Position numbers and translations under genes: made by a program
In this document: positions 23,713 through 31,089 of the stretch, one piece after another
Layout: every line of letters begins with the position of its first letter
Numbering within the stretch: the first letter of the stretch is position 1
The notes under the pieces: generated by a model
Seen by the model: the letters and a program-made list of their open reading frames with translations, nothing else
Told to the model about the DNA's origin: nothing
Databases searched by the model: none
Assembly: GCA_910587645.1 (NCBI GenBank)
Contig: CAJUNA010000032.1
Coordinates: 1 to 48,762 of the forward strand
Direction: 5' to 3'
DNA length: 48,762 nucleotides
DNA from: an uncultured Oscillospiraceae bacterium
Lineage (GTDB): Bacteria; Bacillota; Clostridia; Oscillospirales; Oscillospiraceae

Positions 23713-23769
23713 CCCACCTGATGAGAGCTGGATGACAACCAGCCGAAACCCGCCGGGGCGGGTCGTGGG
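23713..23769 (+). ncRNA. Type I hammerhead ribozyme
   Basis: All core elements are present and correctly ordered. Stem I: CCCAC (23713-23717) with GTGGG (23765-23769). Core CTGATGA at 23718-23724. Stem II: G-GCTGG (23725, 23727-23731) with CCAGC-C (23739-23744), one unpaired A at 23726 and a 7-nt loop. Core GAAA at 23745-23748. Stem III: A-CCCGC/GCGGG-T with a 4-nt loop. The cleavage triplet is GTC, with C17 at 23764, so cutting is expected between 23764 and 23765. The ends lie in stem I, which makes it type I. It sits between two small genes of the element, so it should cut their shared transcript. Confidence 0.9.
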
Positions 23770-23776
23770 AAGTCAG

Positions 23777-23872
23777 AGTTCCCCTTGCAGCTTGACAACT
23801 GAATCCCGGCACACCCCGAAAGGTCGGCGGCCCAGAGAAGCCTGCGATGATACGAGCGGGCCAAGGGGAACT
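23777..23872 (+). ncRNA. Structured RNA next to the hammerhead
   Basis: A perfect 11-bp stem AGTTCCCCTTG (23777-23787) / CAAGGGGAACT (23862-23872) closes a 74-nt region with at least three internal hairpins: CAG/CTG (23788-23801), CCG/CGG plus ACC/GGT around CCGAAA (23806-23827), and GCCTGC/GCGGGC (23840-23861). This gives a multi-way junction. It would be the 5' part of the RNA left after hammerhead cleavage. It matches no family I know and ends 60 nt before the next gene. Confidence 0.6.
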
Positions 23873-23932
23873 GAGTAGGGGTGGAGACTGGGGCAAAACA
23901 CAACAAATCATCTGAAGGAGGATGGATATACG

Positions 23933-24358
23933 ATGACAACTTTGAAACAGGGACGCTGGGCGAAAATCCACGAGCAGGGACAGGCCAATTTCGAGACGGC
24001 GGAGAACGTCATGGACATCACCGTTGGAGACAACCGCTATCAGGCTGAAGCGACCTACACCGCCGGAACCCGTACCTACCGGAAGGCCGCTTACTGGATG
24101 CTCCGCTACCTGGGCCACGCGAAGGCTGAGGAAATTCTGGCTCTGGCTGCCGAGGAAATCCAGGCCAAAGCCGCCGAAGTCGGTCAGGATGCCGCTGAGC
24201 TCGTTGTGAGCGGCGAGGGCTGGACCTGCAAGATTGAGAAGATGGCGCCGGGTGTGTTCAAGACGGAGATGGCCTGGACGGTCGGGCAGACCGCAGTTGA
24301 GGCCCCTGCCCCCAAGAAGCGGGACCGCAGGAAGAAGTCCGTTGCCGCCGCTGCGTGA
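23933..24358 (+). CDS. Element-encoded protein of unknown function
   Basis: A 141-residue protein. The first 125 residues look like one compact alpha/beta domain (TTLKQGRWAKIHEQG, TYRKAAYWMLRYLGHAKAEEIL, EGWTCKIEKMAPGVFKTEM) and the tail is lysine/arginine- and alanine-rich, as in nucleic-acid-binding proteins. AAGGAGG lies 11 bp before the ATG. Its leader contains the hammerhead and the second structured RNA. No family recognised. Confidence 0.7.
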   Translation: MTTLKQGRWAKIHEQGQANFETAENVMDITVGDNRYQAEATYTAGTRTYRKAAYWMLRYLGHAKAEEILALAAEEIQAKAAEVGQDAAELVVSGEGWTCKIEKMAPGVFKTEMAWTVGQTAVEAPAPKKRDRRKKSVAAAA

Positions 24359-24371
24359 GGGAGGTGGAGAG

Positions 24372-24524
24372 ATGACCTGCGGAATGTGTAAGCACTGCGT
24401 CCCGTTGGACATTTGCGGCGGTGATTGCGAGTGCAAGGCGCGAGAAATTGAGGTGTCTGAGGACGATGATACCCGGTTCTACGGCGAGGACAACGAGCCG
24501 TGTGAGCTTTTCGTCACGGCGTAA
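24372..24524 (+). CDS. Small cysteine-rich protein
   Basis: A 50-residue protein with seven cysteines, five of them in MTCGMCKHCVPLDICGGDCEC and a sixth just before an acidic stretch, the last near the C terminus. The spacing suggests one or two zinc sites. The ATG at 24372 is preceded by GGGAGGTGGAG. It lies 13 bp after the previous gene. Function unknown. Confidence 0.6.
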   Translation: MTCGMCKHCVPLDICGGDCECKAREIEVSEDDDTRFYGEDNEPCELFVTA

Positions 24525-24564
24525 AGGAAAGGCCCATATCAGAATTGCAGTCTGATACGGACCA

Positions 24565-24613
24565 AGCGGGTACGGTATACCTCGCTCCACAAGCTGAGTA
24601 TACCGTACCCGCT
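24565..24613. repeat. Perfect 16-bp inverted repeat
   Basis: AGCGGGTACGGTATAC (24565-24580) and its exact complement (24598-24613) flank a 17-nt loop. There is no T-run, so a simple terminator is unlikely. A protein-binding cruciform or a processing hairpin ahead of the next genes is possible. Confidence 0.8.
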
Positions 24614-24657
24614 CGAAAAAATCAACATCAAATTTAAGCGGGAGACACATAACAAAA

Positions 24658-24879
24658 ATGGCAGAACTGTTAAAATCGCTCTATGAGCATACCGAGGGCC
24701 ACAGAGAGGCTGAAAGCGTCACGAGTTTCCTCACACGGTTTGTGAAGGAGAACGGCGAGATGGAGGACAAATTCCTGGAAGCGGTGCATGATACCCGGCT
24801 TGAAGGGTTCCGGGAGGGCATGAAAGCCGCGTTGCAACTGTTCTCCGAACTCCACGAAACGGACAAGGAGGGAGATTGA
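24658..24879 (+). CDS. Small helical protein, function unknown
   Basis: A 73-residue, charged, helical protein (LLKSLYEHTEGHREAES; FREGMKAALQLFSELHE). A GGGAGA site is upstream of the ATG at 24658. The stop overlaps the next start by one base (TGATG). No family recognised. Confidence 0.6.
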   Translation: MAELLKSLYEHTEGHREAESVTSFLTRFVKENGEMEDKFLEAVHDTRLEGFREGMKAALQLFSELHETDKEGD

Positions 24880-25124
24880 TGACGCCGGCATCTGCGGTTC
24901 TGTATGCGGTTGCGAAAGAACTCGCGCAGACAGCGAAAGACAGTCTGCCAGAACTGCGGGACGGAGAGCAAGTGCAGCGGGAGTGGTACGCAGACGGTGT
25001 GTACTACCGGGAAACGGTGTTCAACGGTGAGACTTTCATCAGCCAGTACGATTTCCGGCAGCGGGAGAGTACGTCGCGCAAGGAAGATGTGACGCCCAAG
25101 AAGCGCCAGCGCAAGTCCGCATGA
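24879..25124 (+). CDS. Small basic protein, function unknown
   Basis: An 81-residue protein whose middle contains a strand-rich block (VQREWYADGVYYRETVFNGETFISQYDF) and whose tail is lysine/arginine-rich. The ATG at 24879 has AAGGAGGGAG directly upstream. Coupled to the gene before it. No family recognised. Confidence 0.6.
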   Translation: MTPASAVLYAVAKELAQTAKDSLPELRDGEQVQREWYADGVYYRETVFNGETFISQYDFRQRESTSRKEDVTPKKRQRKSA

Positions 25125-25131
25125 GAGCCAG

Positions 25132-25160
25132 AGGGCCGGGGGAGAAATCCCCCTGGCCCT
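25132..25160 (+). terminator. Terminator-like hairpin
   Basis: AGGGCC-GGGGG and CCCCC-T-GGCCCT form a stem of 11-12 bp with a short loop. No T-run follows, so its strength is uncertain. Confidence 0.5.
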
Positions 25161-25219
25161 AAGCGGCGCTTGCTCACATATATGTCGTAAAAGTTGAAAA
25201 ATAGGCTTAAACTTCATCG

Positions 25220-25249
25220 TTGACACACGAAATAAGCCGATATTATAAT
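25220..25249 (+). promoter_or_regulatory. Promoter of the XRE-primase unit
   Basis: TTGACA (25220-25225) and TATAAT (25244-25249) are 18 bp apart, in a local AT-rich stretch 40 bp before the XRE-like gene. Confidence 0.75.
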
Positions 25250-25289
25250 TATACCAGCCCGAGCAAATTTGAAACCGGAGGTGCATTGT

Positions 25290-25502
25290 ATGAGAGCGGA
25301 TAAAAAGAAACTGGAAATGGCAATGGCGCGGGCCTGCATGAACCGGGCAGACTTGATAATTGCCACGGCAATGCCGGAGAACACGGTCAAGAATGTCCTG
25401 TATGGCAAGAATGTCCGGCCTGCCACACTGGGGCGTGTCGCGAAGACCCTGGGCGTTGACCCTACCGAGCTGCTTGCAGAGGGGTGGGATAATGCAATAT
25501 AA
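25290..25502 (+). CDS. XRE/Cro-like HTH regulator
   Basis: A 70-residue single-domain HTH protein (KKLEMAMARACMNRADLIIATAMPENTVKNVLYGKNVRPATLGRVAKTLGVDPTELL). GGAGG lies 8 bp before the ATG at 25290. It overlaps the primase-helicase gene by 11 bp and so is translated together with it. A role in controlling replication of the element, or in repressing its own promoter, fits the position; this is inference. Confidence 0.85.
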   Translation: MRADKKKLEMAMARACMNRADLIIATAMPENTVKNVLYGKNVRPATLGRVAKTLGVDPTELLAEGWDNAI

Positions 25503-27792
25503 CCGTCCCCTCACAATCTACACCGCACAGCGCCGGACAGACACAGTGCTTCAAGAGGAACCACTGGATGTGCGGGGGCTATTTGATCGGCTGGCACAGT
25601 CTCGCACGATCCCCATGACCCACGACGCATATACGGCTCTGCCCAAAGCCCAGCAGGACGATTTGAAGGACGTAGGCTCCTTCGTTGCAGGCAAGCTGAA
25701 AGACGGGCGGCGCCGGCGCGGCTGTGTTCTTAGCCGCAATGCGGCGGTTCTGGACGCCGACAATCTGCCCGCAGGGGGAACAGATGATTTTGTCCGTGCG
25801 GTGTCTGGCCTGGGACTGTGTTGCTGCATTTACTCCACTGCCAAGCATTCCCCGGCTACCCCCCGGTTGCGCGTGGTGATCCTGTTTGGCGAAGACATAC
25901 CGGCAGAGCAATACCCGCTCGTAGTCCGGCTGTTGTGCCAGCGCATACAGCGGGAAATGTCGTGGTTCGACCCCACAACAGCCGAAGCAGGGAGAATCAT
26001 GTATTATCCCGTCCACTGCCAGGACGTGAAGCCAGAGTATTACGCATTGGAGGGCTGCGGACCGCTGGATGCCGCCGGTTTGGTGGCCCAGCTCCCTGAT
26101 TGGCAGAACGTAGCTGCATGGCCGGCATTCCCCAGAGAACAGGCCCCGGCAAGGCTTGCAGCAAAGCAGCAGGACCCGGAAGCCAAGACAGGCGTTGTGG
26201 GGGCGTTCTGCCGCCTCTACAACGTGCCTGCCGCAATAGACAAGTTCTTACCCGGTATCTATGAGGAAACAGCTACAGAGGGGCGCTACACGTTCACTGG
26301 CGGCTCTACCGCCGGGGGTGCCGTACTCTATGAAGGCGGCAAGTTCCTCTATTCGCACCACGCCACAGACCCTGCCGGGGGAAAGCTGGTCAACTCTTTC
26401 GACTTGGTGCGGCTGCATATGTTCGCAGAGTTGGATGACGGTGCAAAACCGGGGACACCGGCGGTCAGGCTTCCCAGCTATACGGCTATGGTGGAACTTG
26501 CGCGGAGTGATCCGCAGGTTTCCGATGTTCTGGCGAAAGAAAGAATATCGGCAGCAGAGGACTTCCAGAACGTGATTGACGAAGATGCCGCCCTGGAGAT
26601 GGGCCGCTGTGAGGGGCAAATACTGACAGAGGACGTTGTGCGGCTGGCGCTGAAAGCGTTCGGCATCCGAGTACGGCGCAATCTGATTACCGGGAAGGTG
26701 GAGATTGCAGGAGCGCCGGGGAGGTATTCACCTGAAGAAGCGGTCAACACTCTGCCGGTTTATCTGATGGACAAGTTGCGGACCATCGGCGTAAAGGGCG
26801 TGAACAAAACGGCGATCACGGACTACCTGGGCAATATTGCCGATGTGGACAGGTTCAACCCGGTTGTGGATATGCTGGAATCGACTGTGTGGGACAGGCA
26901 ATCAAGGTTCCCGAAGTTCCTTCGGATTATGGGTATTCCTGCTGGCAGCTTCTCGGCAAAGCTGATGCGCTACTGGCTGGTACAGACGGTAGCCCTAGCC
27001 TATAACGACATGAGGAATGCGTGGGCGGCGGAGGGCGTGATTACCCTGCAAGGCTCTCAGGGCATCGGCAAGACGCTGGTGCTACGCCGTCTGGCTATCC
27101 GCCGGGAGTGGTTTGCTGAGGGCGTTACGCTGGACGTAAAGGACAAGGATTCTATTTTGCGGGCAACCAGCGCGTGGATTGCTGAACTGGGCGAGCTGGA
27201 CGGCACTCTGAAGCGTGAGCAGGCTGCGCTGAAATCATTCATCACAAATCCCTCTGACCATGTTCGCGCCCCTTATGCGAGGGAGGCCACCAACCGCGCC
27301 CGCCGTACTTCCTTTGCCGCCACGGTCAACCCGGAACAGTTCTTGCAGGACGAAACCGGCGACCGCCGCTTCTGGGTCATTTCCGTCCGTGACATTGACT
27401 TGCAGACGCTCATATCACTACCGGATGAATGGTTCATTCAGTTATGGGCAGAGATTTGCGCCTACTGGAAAATGGGCTTTCTGAACTTCCGGCTCAACGC
27501 AGAGGACCGCGCCATGCTGGATGCGGCAAACCGTGCATTTCGGAAACCGCTGCTGGGTGAAGAAGAAATCAGGCAGGCGCTTAATTGGGAACTGCCCTCT
27601 GAGCTGTGGGGGTGGTTCACACCAACAGAATTACAGCGACGGCTGTTCTTGAACGGAAAACCAACGGTTCAGCAAGTAGGGTGCGTCCTTGCAAAATTGG
27701 AGAAAGAAGATACCCGTATTACAGTTACCGAGGCCCACCGGGTTAAGAGCTATCAGCTTCCGCTAATAACAGTTCAAACCGCTATGCGGTGA
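25492..27792 (+). CDS. AEP-type primase / VirE-family helicase fusion (replication protein)
   Basis: A 766-residue protein. The N-terminal 250 residues resemble the archaeo-eukaryotic primase domain of mobile replicons (AVLDADNLPAGG with the acidic pair, CCIYSTAKHSPATPRLRVV, WFDPTTAEAGRIMYYPV). A linker follows. From about residue 440 is the virulence-associated-E helicase domain: VDMLESTVWDRQSRFPKFL, Walker A GSQGIGKTL near residue 520, an acidic WIAELGELD box, RRTSFAATVNPEQFL and DRRFWVI. Such fusions start replication of phage satellites, prophages and plasmids. GGGGTGGG precedes the ATG at 25492. An iteron-flanked AT-rich stretch starts at its stop codon. Confidence 0.92.
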   Translation: MQYNRPLTIYTAQRRTDTVLQEEPLDVRGLFDRLAQSRTIPMTHDAYTALPKAQQDDLKDVGSFVAGKLKDGRRRRGCVLSRNAAVLDADNLPAGGTDDFVRAVSGLGLCCCIYSTAKHSPATPRLRVVILFGEDIPAEQYPLVVRLLCQRIQREMSWFDPTTAEAGRIMYYPVHCQDVKPEYYALEGCGPLDAAGLVAQLPDWQNVAAWPAFPREQAPARLAAKQQDPEAKTGVVGAFCRLYNVPAAIDKFLPGIYEETATEGRYTFTGGSTAGGAVLYEGGKFLYSHHATDPAGGKLVNSFDLVRLHMFAELDDGAKPGTPAVRLPSYTAMVELARSDPQVSDVLAKERISAAEDFQNVIDEDAALEMGRCEGQILTEDVVRLALKAFGIRVRRNLITGKVEIAGAPGRYSPEEAVNTLPVYLMDKLRTIGVKGVNKTAITDYLGNIADVDRFNPVVDMLESTVWDRQSRFPKFLRIMGIPAGSFSAKLMRYWLVQTVALAYNDMRNAWAAEGVITLQGSQGIGKTLVLRRLAIRREWFAEGVTLDVKDKDSILRATSAWIAELGELDGTLKREQAALKSFITNPSDHVRAPYAREATNRARRTSFAATVNPEQFLQDETGDRRFWVISVRDIDLQTLISLPDEWFIQLWAEICAYWKMGFLNFRLNAEDRAMLDAANRAFRKPLLGEEEIRQALNWELPSELWGWFTPTELQRRLFLNGKPTVQQVGCVLAKLEKEDTRITVTEAHRVKSYQLPLITVQTAMR

Positions 27793-27912
27793 TACAGGTG
27801 ATACAGATTCTATAGGAGCTCGAAAAATAGAATTTATAGAATATAGCAGGACTTATGTACTCTATAAGCCCTTAAATACGGACTATATAGAAATTGATTC
27901 ACCCGTATCACC
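27788..27912. other. Putative replication origin: iterons around an AT-rich stretch
   Basis: Two abutting 9-bp copies GGTGATACA (27788-27796, 27797-27805) lie on the left, overlapping the stop of the primase-helicase gene. On the right are two tandem copies in inverse orientation: GTATCACC (27905-27912), exact over 8 bp, and the less exact GATTCACC (27895-27902). Between them are about 90 bp at roughly two thirds A+T with repeated TCTATA/TATAGA motifs. Placement of iterons around AT-rich DNA just behind the rep gene is the known layout of SaPI-type origins. Confidence 0.6.
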
Positions 27913-27955
27913 AGCCCTATCAAAACTCAGATTGAAAATTCGAGGAGGTGCTCCA

Positions 27956-28252
27956 TTGAAACGGAAAATATTTACCCTGGCTGACTACACCGATGCCGAT
28001 GGTGTGGACAGGTATACAGCTGCGACCTATGAGGCGGAGGATTCCCCGCTGTTTGAAAAGCTGGCGGCTGAGGCGTGTATCAGCAAGCTGGAAGATCTGG
28101 GGATGAAGCCCACCGCTGTCACGGTGTACTGGCACGGGCCCAAGAGCATTGATGAGGTTCTGGAATCCGCGCAGACTGGCCCCAGACCTGGGTGGGTGTA
28201 TGCCGTGACCTTCTGCGGTCTGCCCCGAAGGGAGATGTTGGTTATGGAGTAA
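27956..28252 (+). CDS. Small element protein, function unknown
   Basis: A 98-residue protein of mixed alpha/beta type (FTLADYTDADGVDRYTAATYEAED; VTVYWHGPKSIDEVLE; WVYAVTFCGLPRREML). The TTG at 27956 is chosen as start because GAGGAGG lies exactly 7 bp upstream; no ATG fits. It is the last gene of the element and lies behind the putative origin. No family recognised. Confidence 0.7.
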   Translation: MKRKIFTLADYTDADGVDRYTAATYEAEDSPLFEKLAAEACISKLEDLGMKPTAVTVYWHGPKSIDEVLESAQTGPRPGWVYAVTFCGLPRREMLVME

Positions 28253-28317
28253 GAAAACGCGGCGGCGCGGGTATAGGCAAATGCGGCTGATTACTGTGTT
28301 TTTTCATATATACAAAA

Positions 28318-28356
28318 AGAGCCTGTTCTTCCCTTTTAAAAGGAAGAACAGGCTCT
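28318..28356. terminator. Strong hairpin at the right edge of the element
   Basis: Perfect 15-bp arms (AGAGCCTGTTCTTCC and complement) enclose a 9-nt loop with CTTTTAAAA. A-rich sequence lies to the left. It ends the element or the following minus-strand gene. The rest of 28253-28499 shows no gene. Confidence 0.75.
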
Positions 28357-28499
28357 TCATTCCAGAAGCTATTTGCTGCTAAATATAAGGGCAGACGGCA
28401 CTTAGGCCATACATGTATGATTACTTTCAAAGATTTAACCTGCAAAAGGAAAGAAAGACCGCGGCCATGCCCTTCTCCGCACTCCAAGTAGCGGTTGGT

Positions 28500-30413
28500 T
28501 CAGCAGCCCCTACAGCAAACTTCCACCGAACCGCCACATGGGATGCAATACTCCTGCTTACGATCCCCCTCATCTACAGATATATGGTAGACCTCGCCGT
28601 CCCGCACCACAGAGAGATCGAAAATAGCCCCATATCCATGGATGCGCCGCGCTGTCATTTTTTCCCAACGGCCCGGCAAAGAGGGCGTCAAACGGAAGGA
28701 GCGGAATCCCAACGGTTCCATTCCCAGAATCCCCTCCGTAAATATCCTGCAATACAATGCGCTTTCGGCGGAGAGGTGCCGTTGGCCGCCTTCCGGCCAC
28801 GCTTCCACAGGATAGGGGACATGCTCCCCCAACGTCCGGCGGCGGCTGTACGCTGTCAAATGCGCTATCGCCTTCTCCGTCTCCCCCACAGCAAATACAC
28901 CCCGCAGGGCGTACAATGTGGAGCGGTCCCAAAATACGGTTCCGCCACTTTCTGTCGCAAGGCCGTCCGCCGTCCACAGGCGTTCGGAAAACAGGGCTTT
29001 GACCGTTTCATCCAGCCTGGCCTTGATGCCAAAAACCAGCGGAAGACAGATCCATGCCCGCAGCCGCTCGCAGCCATCGTGATAGCGGTAGGTATCATAT
29101 CCCTCGACATTCGCGCCAAAATAGGACTCTATCGCTTCCGCCAGCAGCACGGCGCGGCGCGTATATTCCTCCGCCATGGCATCCCGCCCGAACTCGCGCT
29201 CTAGCCTGGCGGCGTTCAGCAGTCCTCCATAGACCAGGCAGGACGTGGAGAGATTAGCGTCCCCGGAGGAGAAGCGGTTCTCCAGCTCATCGCTGTCCGA
29301 TGCCACAACGCCTCTCTCCGTTGTTTTTCTCCGGCAGTACTCCAGGCACCACTCCACCGCCGGAAGCATCCGCTCCGCATACGCCCGGTCGCCCAGTGCC
29401 AGCAGGAATTGGGACGCTCCGCACGCGTACATGGCCGCATCACCCCGGTCCCCGGCGCCGTCCCAGATGTCCAGCCCCTCCGCAATAATGGAGGAGGGGA
29501 TTGGGGCATAGTTCCCCGCCATAAAGGGAATATACGCGCGCAGCGCATTTTTGGAGGCTTCCAGTGTATTTTCCTCCCCTAAATAGGGAAAAAGCGGCCC
29601 TGGGTACTCGATCTGGTCGTTTGTCCAGACCGCTGCATAGTAATCCAGCCCTCCAGGTCCGTGGAACAGCCCGCCCCGGGTACGGTAGACGCTCTCCGCC
29701 GCCCGCAGCTTTGCCAGCGCAAAGGCGTTGTTCAAGGCAGGGTCCGGCGTTTCCAGAACGAGATTGTCCGCAATGTGCGCCACGAACGCCTGGCGGCGTT
29801 GGATTTCTTCCTCGCCGCACAGCAGTGAGACCGGCTGGTTTGCTGTCTCGCCAACATAATAAGCAGTGATGCAGCGCGTTTCTCCAGGCCCCAAAACGCC
29901 CTGTTCTCCTGAAATCTTTTGCGCCAGGATATACACGCCGTGGCATCCCTTTTGATATTCCGGCGGTTTCTCCCGCCAGGAAAGCACATGTGGATGGCTG
30001 CCGCTGTTGCAGATCTGCAAATGTTCCACCATATAGCTGCCCTCGCGGCTGGGAAGCAGCGTCCGGATAACCGACAGGCCATCCCACCGCCCTTGCAGGC
30101 GCAGGATACCATCAAACCGTACCTCGTCCAGTTGCTCCGGTGGTAAGAGCTGCCCGTCTATCTCCAGAAAGGCCATGTCCTCCCAGGCCCGTTCCCATAG
30201 AAGGCTGGCATGGGTATTGTTGGGGATCGTCCGAAGCGTTGGCAAAACCACCGTCTGCCGCAGGCGAAGCCTGCGGGCATCATCCACGCCATAGTGGATC
30301 ACCACCGCGCACTTCTGCCCAGCCATTTCGATGTGGTCCTCGTGTTCTGGTTGGGGGTCGCTGGCCACATTCCAACAAATGCTGCCCGGCCCCAGGATGT
30401 TCCATCGTTCCAT
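28500..30413 (-). CDS. Six-hairpin glycosidase-like protein
   Basis: A 637-residue cytoplasmic-looking protein without signal peptide. The N-terminal 230 residues are beta-rich. The C-terminal part has the repeating helix pairs of an (alpha/alpha)6 barrel: AAVWTNDQIEYPGPLFPYLGEE, WDGAGDRGDAAMYACGASQFLLAL, ELENRFSSGDANLSTSCLVYGGL, with paired acidic residues typical of inverting glycosidases such as GH78/GH95-type enzymes. A small C-terminal beta region follows. The start at 30413 has TGAGGT 7 bp upstream; the frame runs 69 codons further without a site. The substrate is not clear. Confidence 0.75.
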   Translation of the reverse strand: MERWNILGPGSICWNVASDPQPEHEDHIEMAGQKCAVVIHYGVDDARRLRLRQTVVLPTLRTIPNNTHASLLWERAWEDMAFLEIDGQLLPPEQLDEVRFDGILRLQGRWDGLSVIRTLLPSREGSYMVEHLQICNSGSHPHVLSWREKPPEYQKGCHGVYILAQKISGEQGVLGPGETRCITAYYVGETANQPVSLLCGEEEIQRRQAFVAHIADNLVLETPDPALNNAFALAKLRAAESVYRTRGGLFHGPGGLDYYAAVWTNDQIEYPGPLFPYLGEENTLEASKNALRAYIPFMAGNYAPIPSSIIAEGLDIWDGAGDRGDAAMYACGASQFLLALGDRAYAERMLPAVEWCLEYCRRKTTERGVVASDSDELENRFSSGDANLSTSCLVYGGLLNAARLEREFGRDAMAEEYTRRAVLLAEAIESYFGANVEGYDTYRYHDGCERLRAWICLPLVFGIKARLDETVKALFSERLWTADGLATESGGTVFWDRSTLYALRGVFAVGETEKAIAHLTAYSRRRTLGEHVPYPVEAWPEGGQRHLSAESALYCRIFTEGILGMEPLGFRSFRLTPSLPGRWEKMTARRIHGYGAIFDLSVVRDGEVYHISVDEGDRKQEYCIPCGGSVEVCCRGC

Positions 30414-30534
30414 GCTTGATACCTCACAATCTGAATTTATAAATAAAGTTCTCATCCAGCCGCCTGCTGTACCGTTAACACGCCACAGGATCCCGTTGCC
30501 AGCAAAAACGGCAACGTATCTTTCCGGACATATG

Positions 30535-30560
30535 AAAGCCCCCGCCTTCCAGCGGGGGCT
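30535..30560 (-). terminator. Terminator of ireB
   Basis: A 9-bp GC-rich stem (AGCCCCCGC and complement) followed by TTTC on the minus strand, 17 bp after the ireB stop. Confidence 0.75.
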
Positions 30561-30576
30561 GATATAGATGTTTCCG

Positions 30577-30822
30577 TCAGTCAGACAGATAATTCCGCAC
30601 CAGAATTTGCAGCAGCTCATCCCGGTCTACCTTGCGGATCAGCGTACGTGCCTGATTGTGGTTGGTAATGTAGGTGGGATCCTCGGAGAGGATGTAGCCT
30701 ACGATCTGGTTGATGGGATTATAACCCTTCTCCTCCAGCGCCTGATACACGGTCAGCATGATCCGGTGGATCTCCGCGTCCTGGTCGATAACGAAATCAA
30801 ATTTCCGGGTGTAGTCGTCCAC
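30577..30822 (-). CDS. ireB: IreB-family regulatory phosphoprotein
   Basis: An 81-residue protein with the highly conserved family core EEKGYNPINQIVGYILSEDPTYITNHNQARTLIRKVDRDELL. In Enterococcus, IreB is phosphorylated on threonines by the Ser/Thr kinase IreK and lowers cephalosporin resistance; the N-terminal Thr in MDDYTRKFDF may play that part here. In Clostridia the gene is commonly near alaS-ruvX; here it is divergent from rpsF. Confidence 0.95.
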   Translation of the reverse strand: MDDYTRKFDFVIDQDAEIHRIMLTVYQALEEKGYNPINQIVGYILSEDPTYITNHNQARTLIRKVDRDELLQILVRNYLSD

Positions 30823-30856
30823 GCCTGCACCACCTTCCTTCGAATTTTTCTACCCT

Positions 30857-30885
30857 AGTATACTCGCTTTTTCCACTTCTGTAAA
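30857..30885 (-). promoter_or_regulatory. Promoter of ireB
   Basis: On the minus strand TTTACA (30880-30885) and TATACT (30857-30862) are 17 bp apart, 34 bp before the ireB start. Confidence 0.7.
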
Positions 30886-30901
30886 GAGCAAAAATGCAAT
30901 G

Positions 30902-30915
30902 TTACATAGATGTAA
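30902..30915. promoter_or_regulatory. Palindrome between the ireB and rpsF promoters
   Basis: TTACAT-AG-ATGTAA is a perfect 14-bp palindrome upstream of both divergent promoters. It could be an operator; no matching regulator is known here. Confidence 0.4.
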
Positions 30916-30981
30916 TATTCGACATTTTTCCTAAGCACAGGATTTTTGAAAAAATAATGTGGAAAAAAGTGTGGGAACAGC

Positions 30982-31009
30982 TTGACTTTTTTCCAGTATC
31001 CTGTATAAT
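30982..31009 (+). promoter_or_regulatory. Promoter of rpsF-ssb-rpsR
   Basis: TTGACT (30982-30987) and TATAAT (31004-31009) with a 16-bp spacer, 80 bp before rpsF. Confidence 0.75.
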
Positions 31010-31089
31010 AAACAAGCTTGCAGTTTGCAGGCTCATATCCTTGCTCCCATCTGTGAATGGGGGCCATTCGTCCAAAAGGAGGTGCAACC

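Noticed and set aside
20588..28360. tRNA-Thr as attachment site with att repeats at both ends of the element
   Set aside because: I looked for a second copy of the tRNA 3' end near 28.2-28.5 kb and saw none; without an integrase the site remains a guess.
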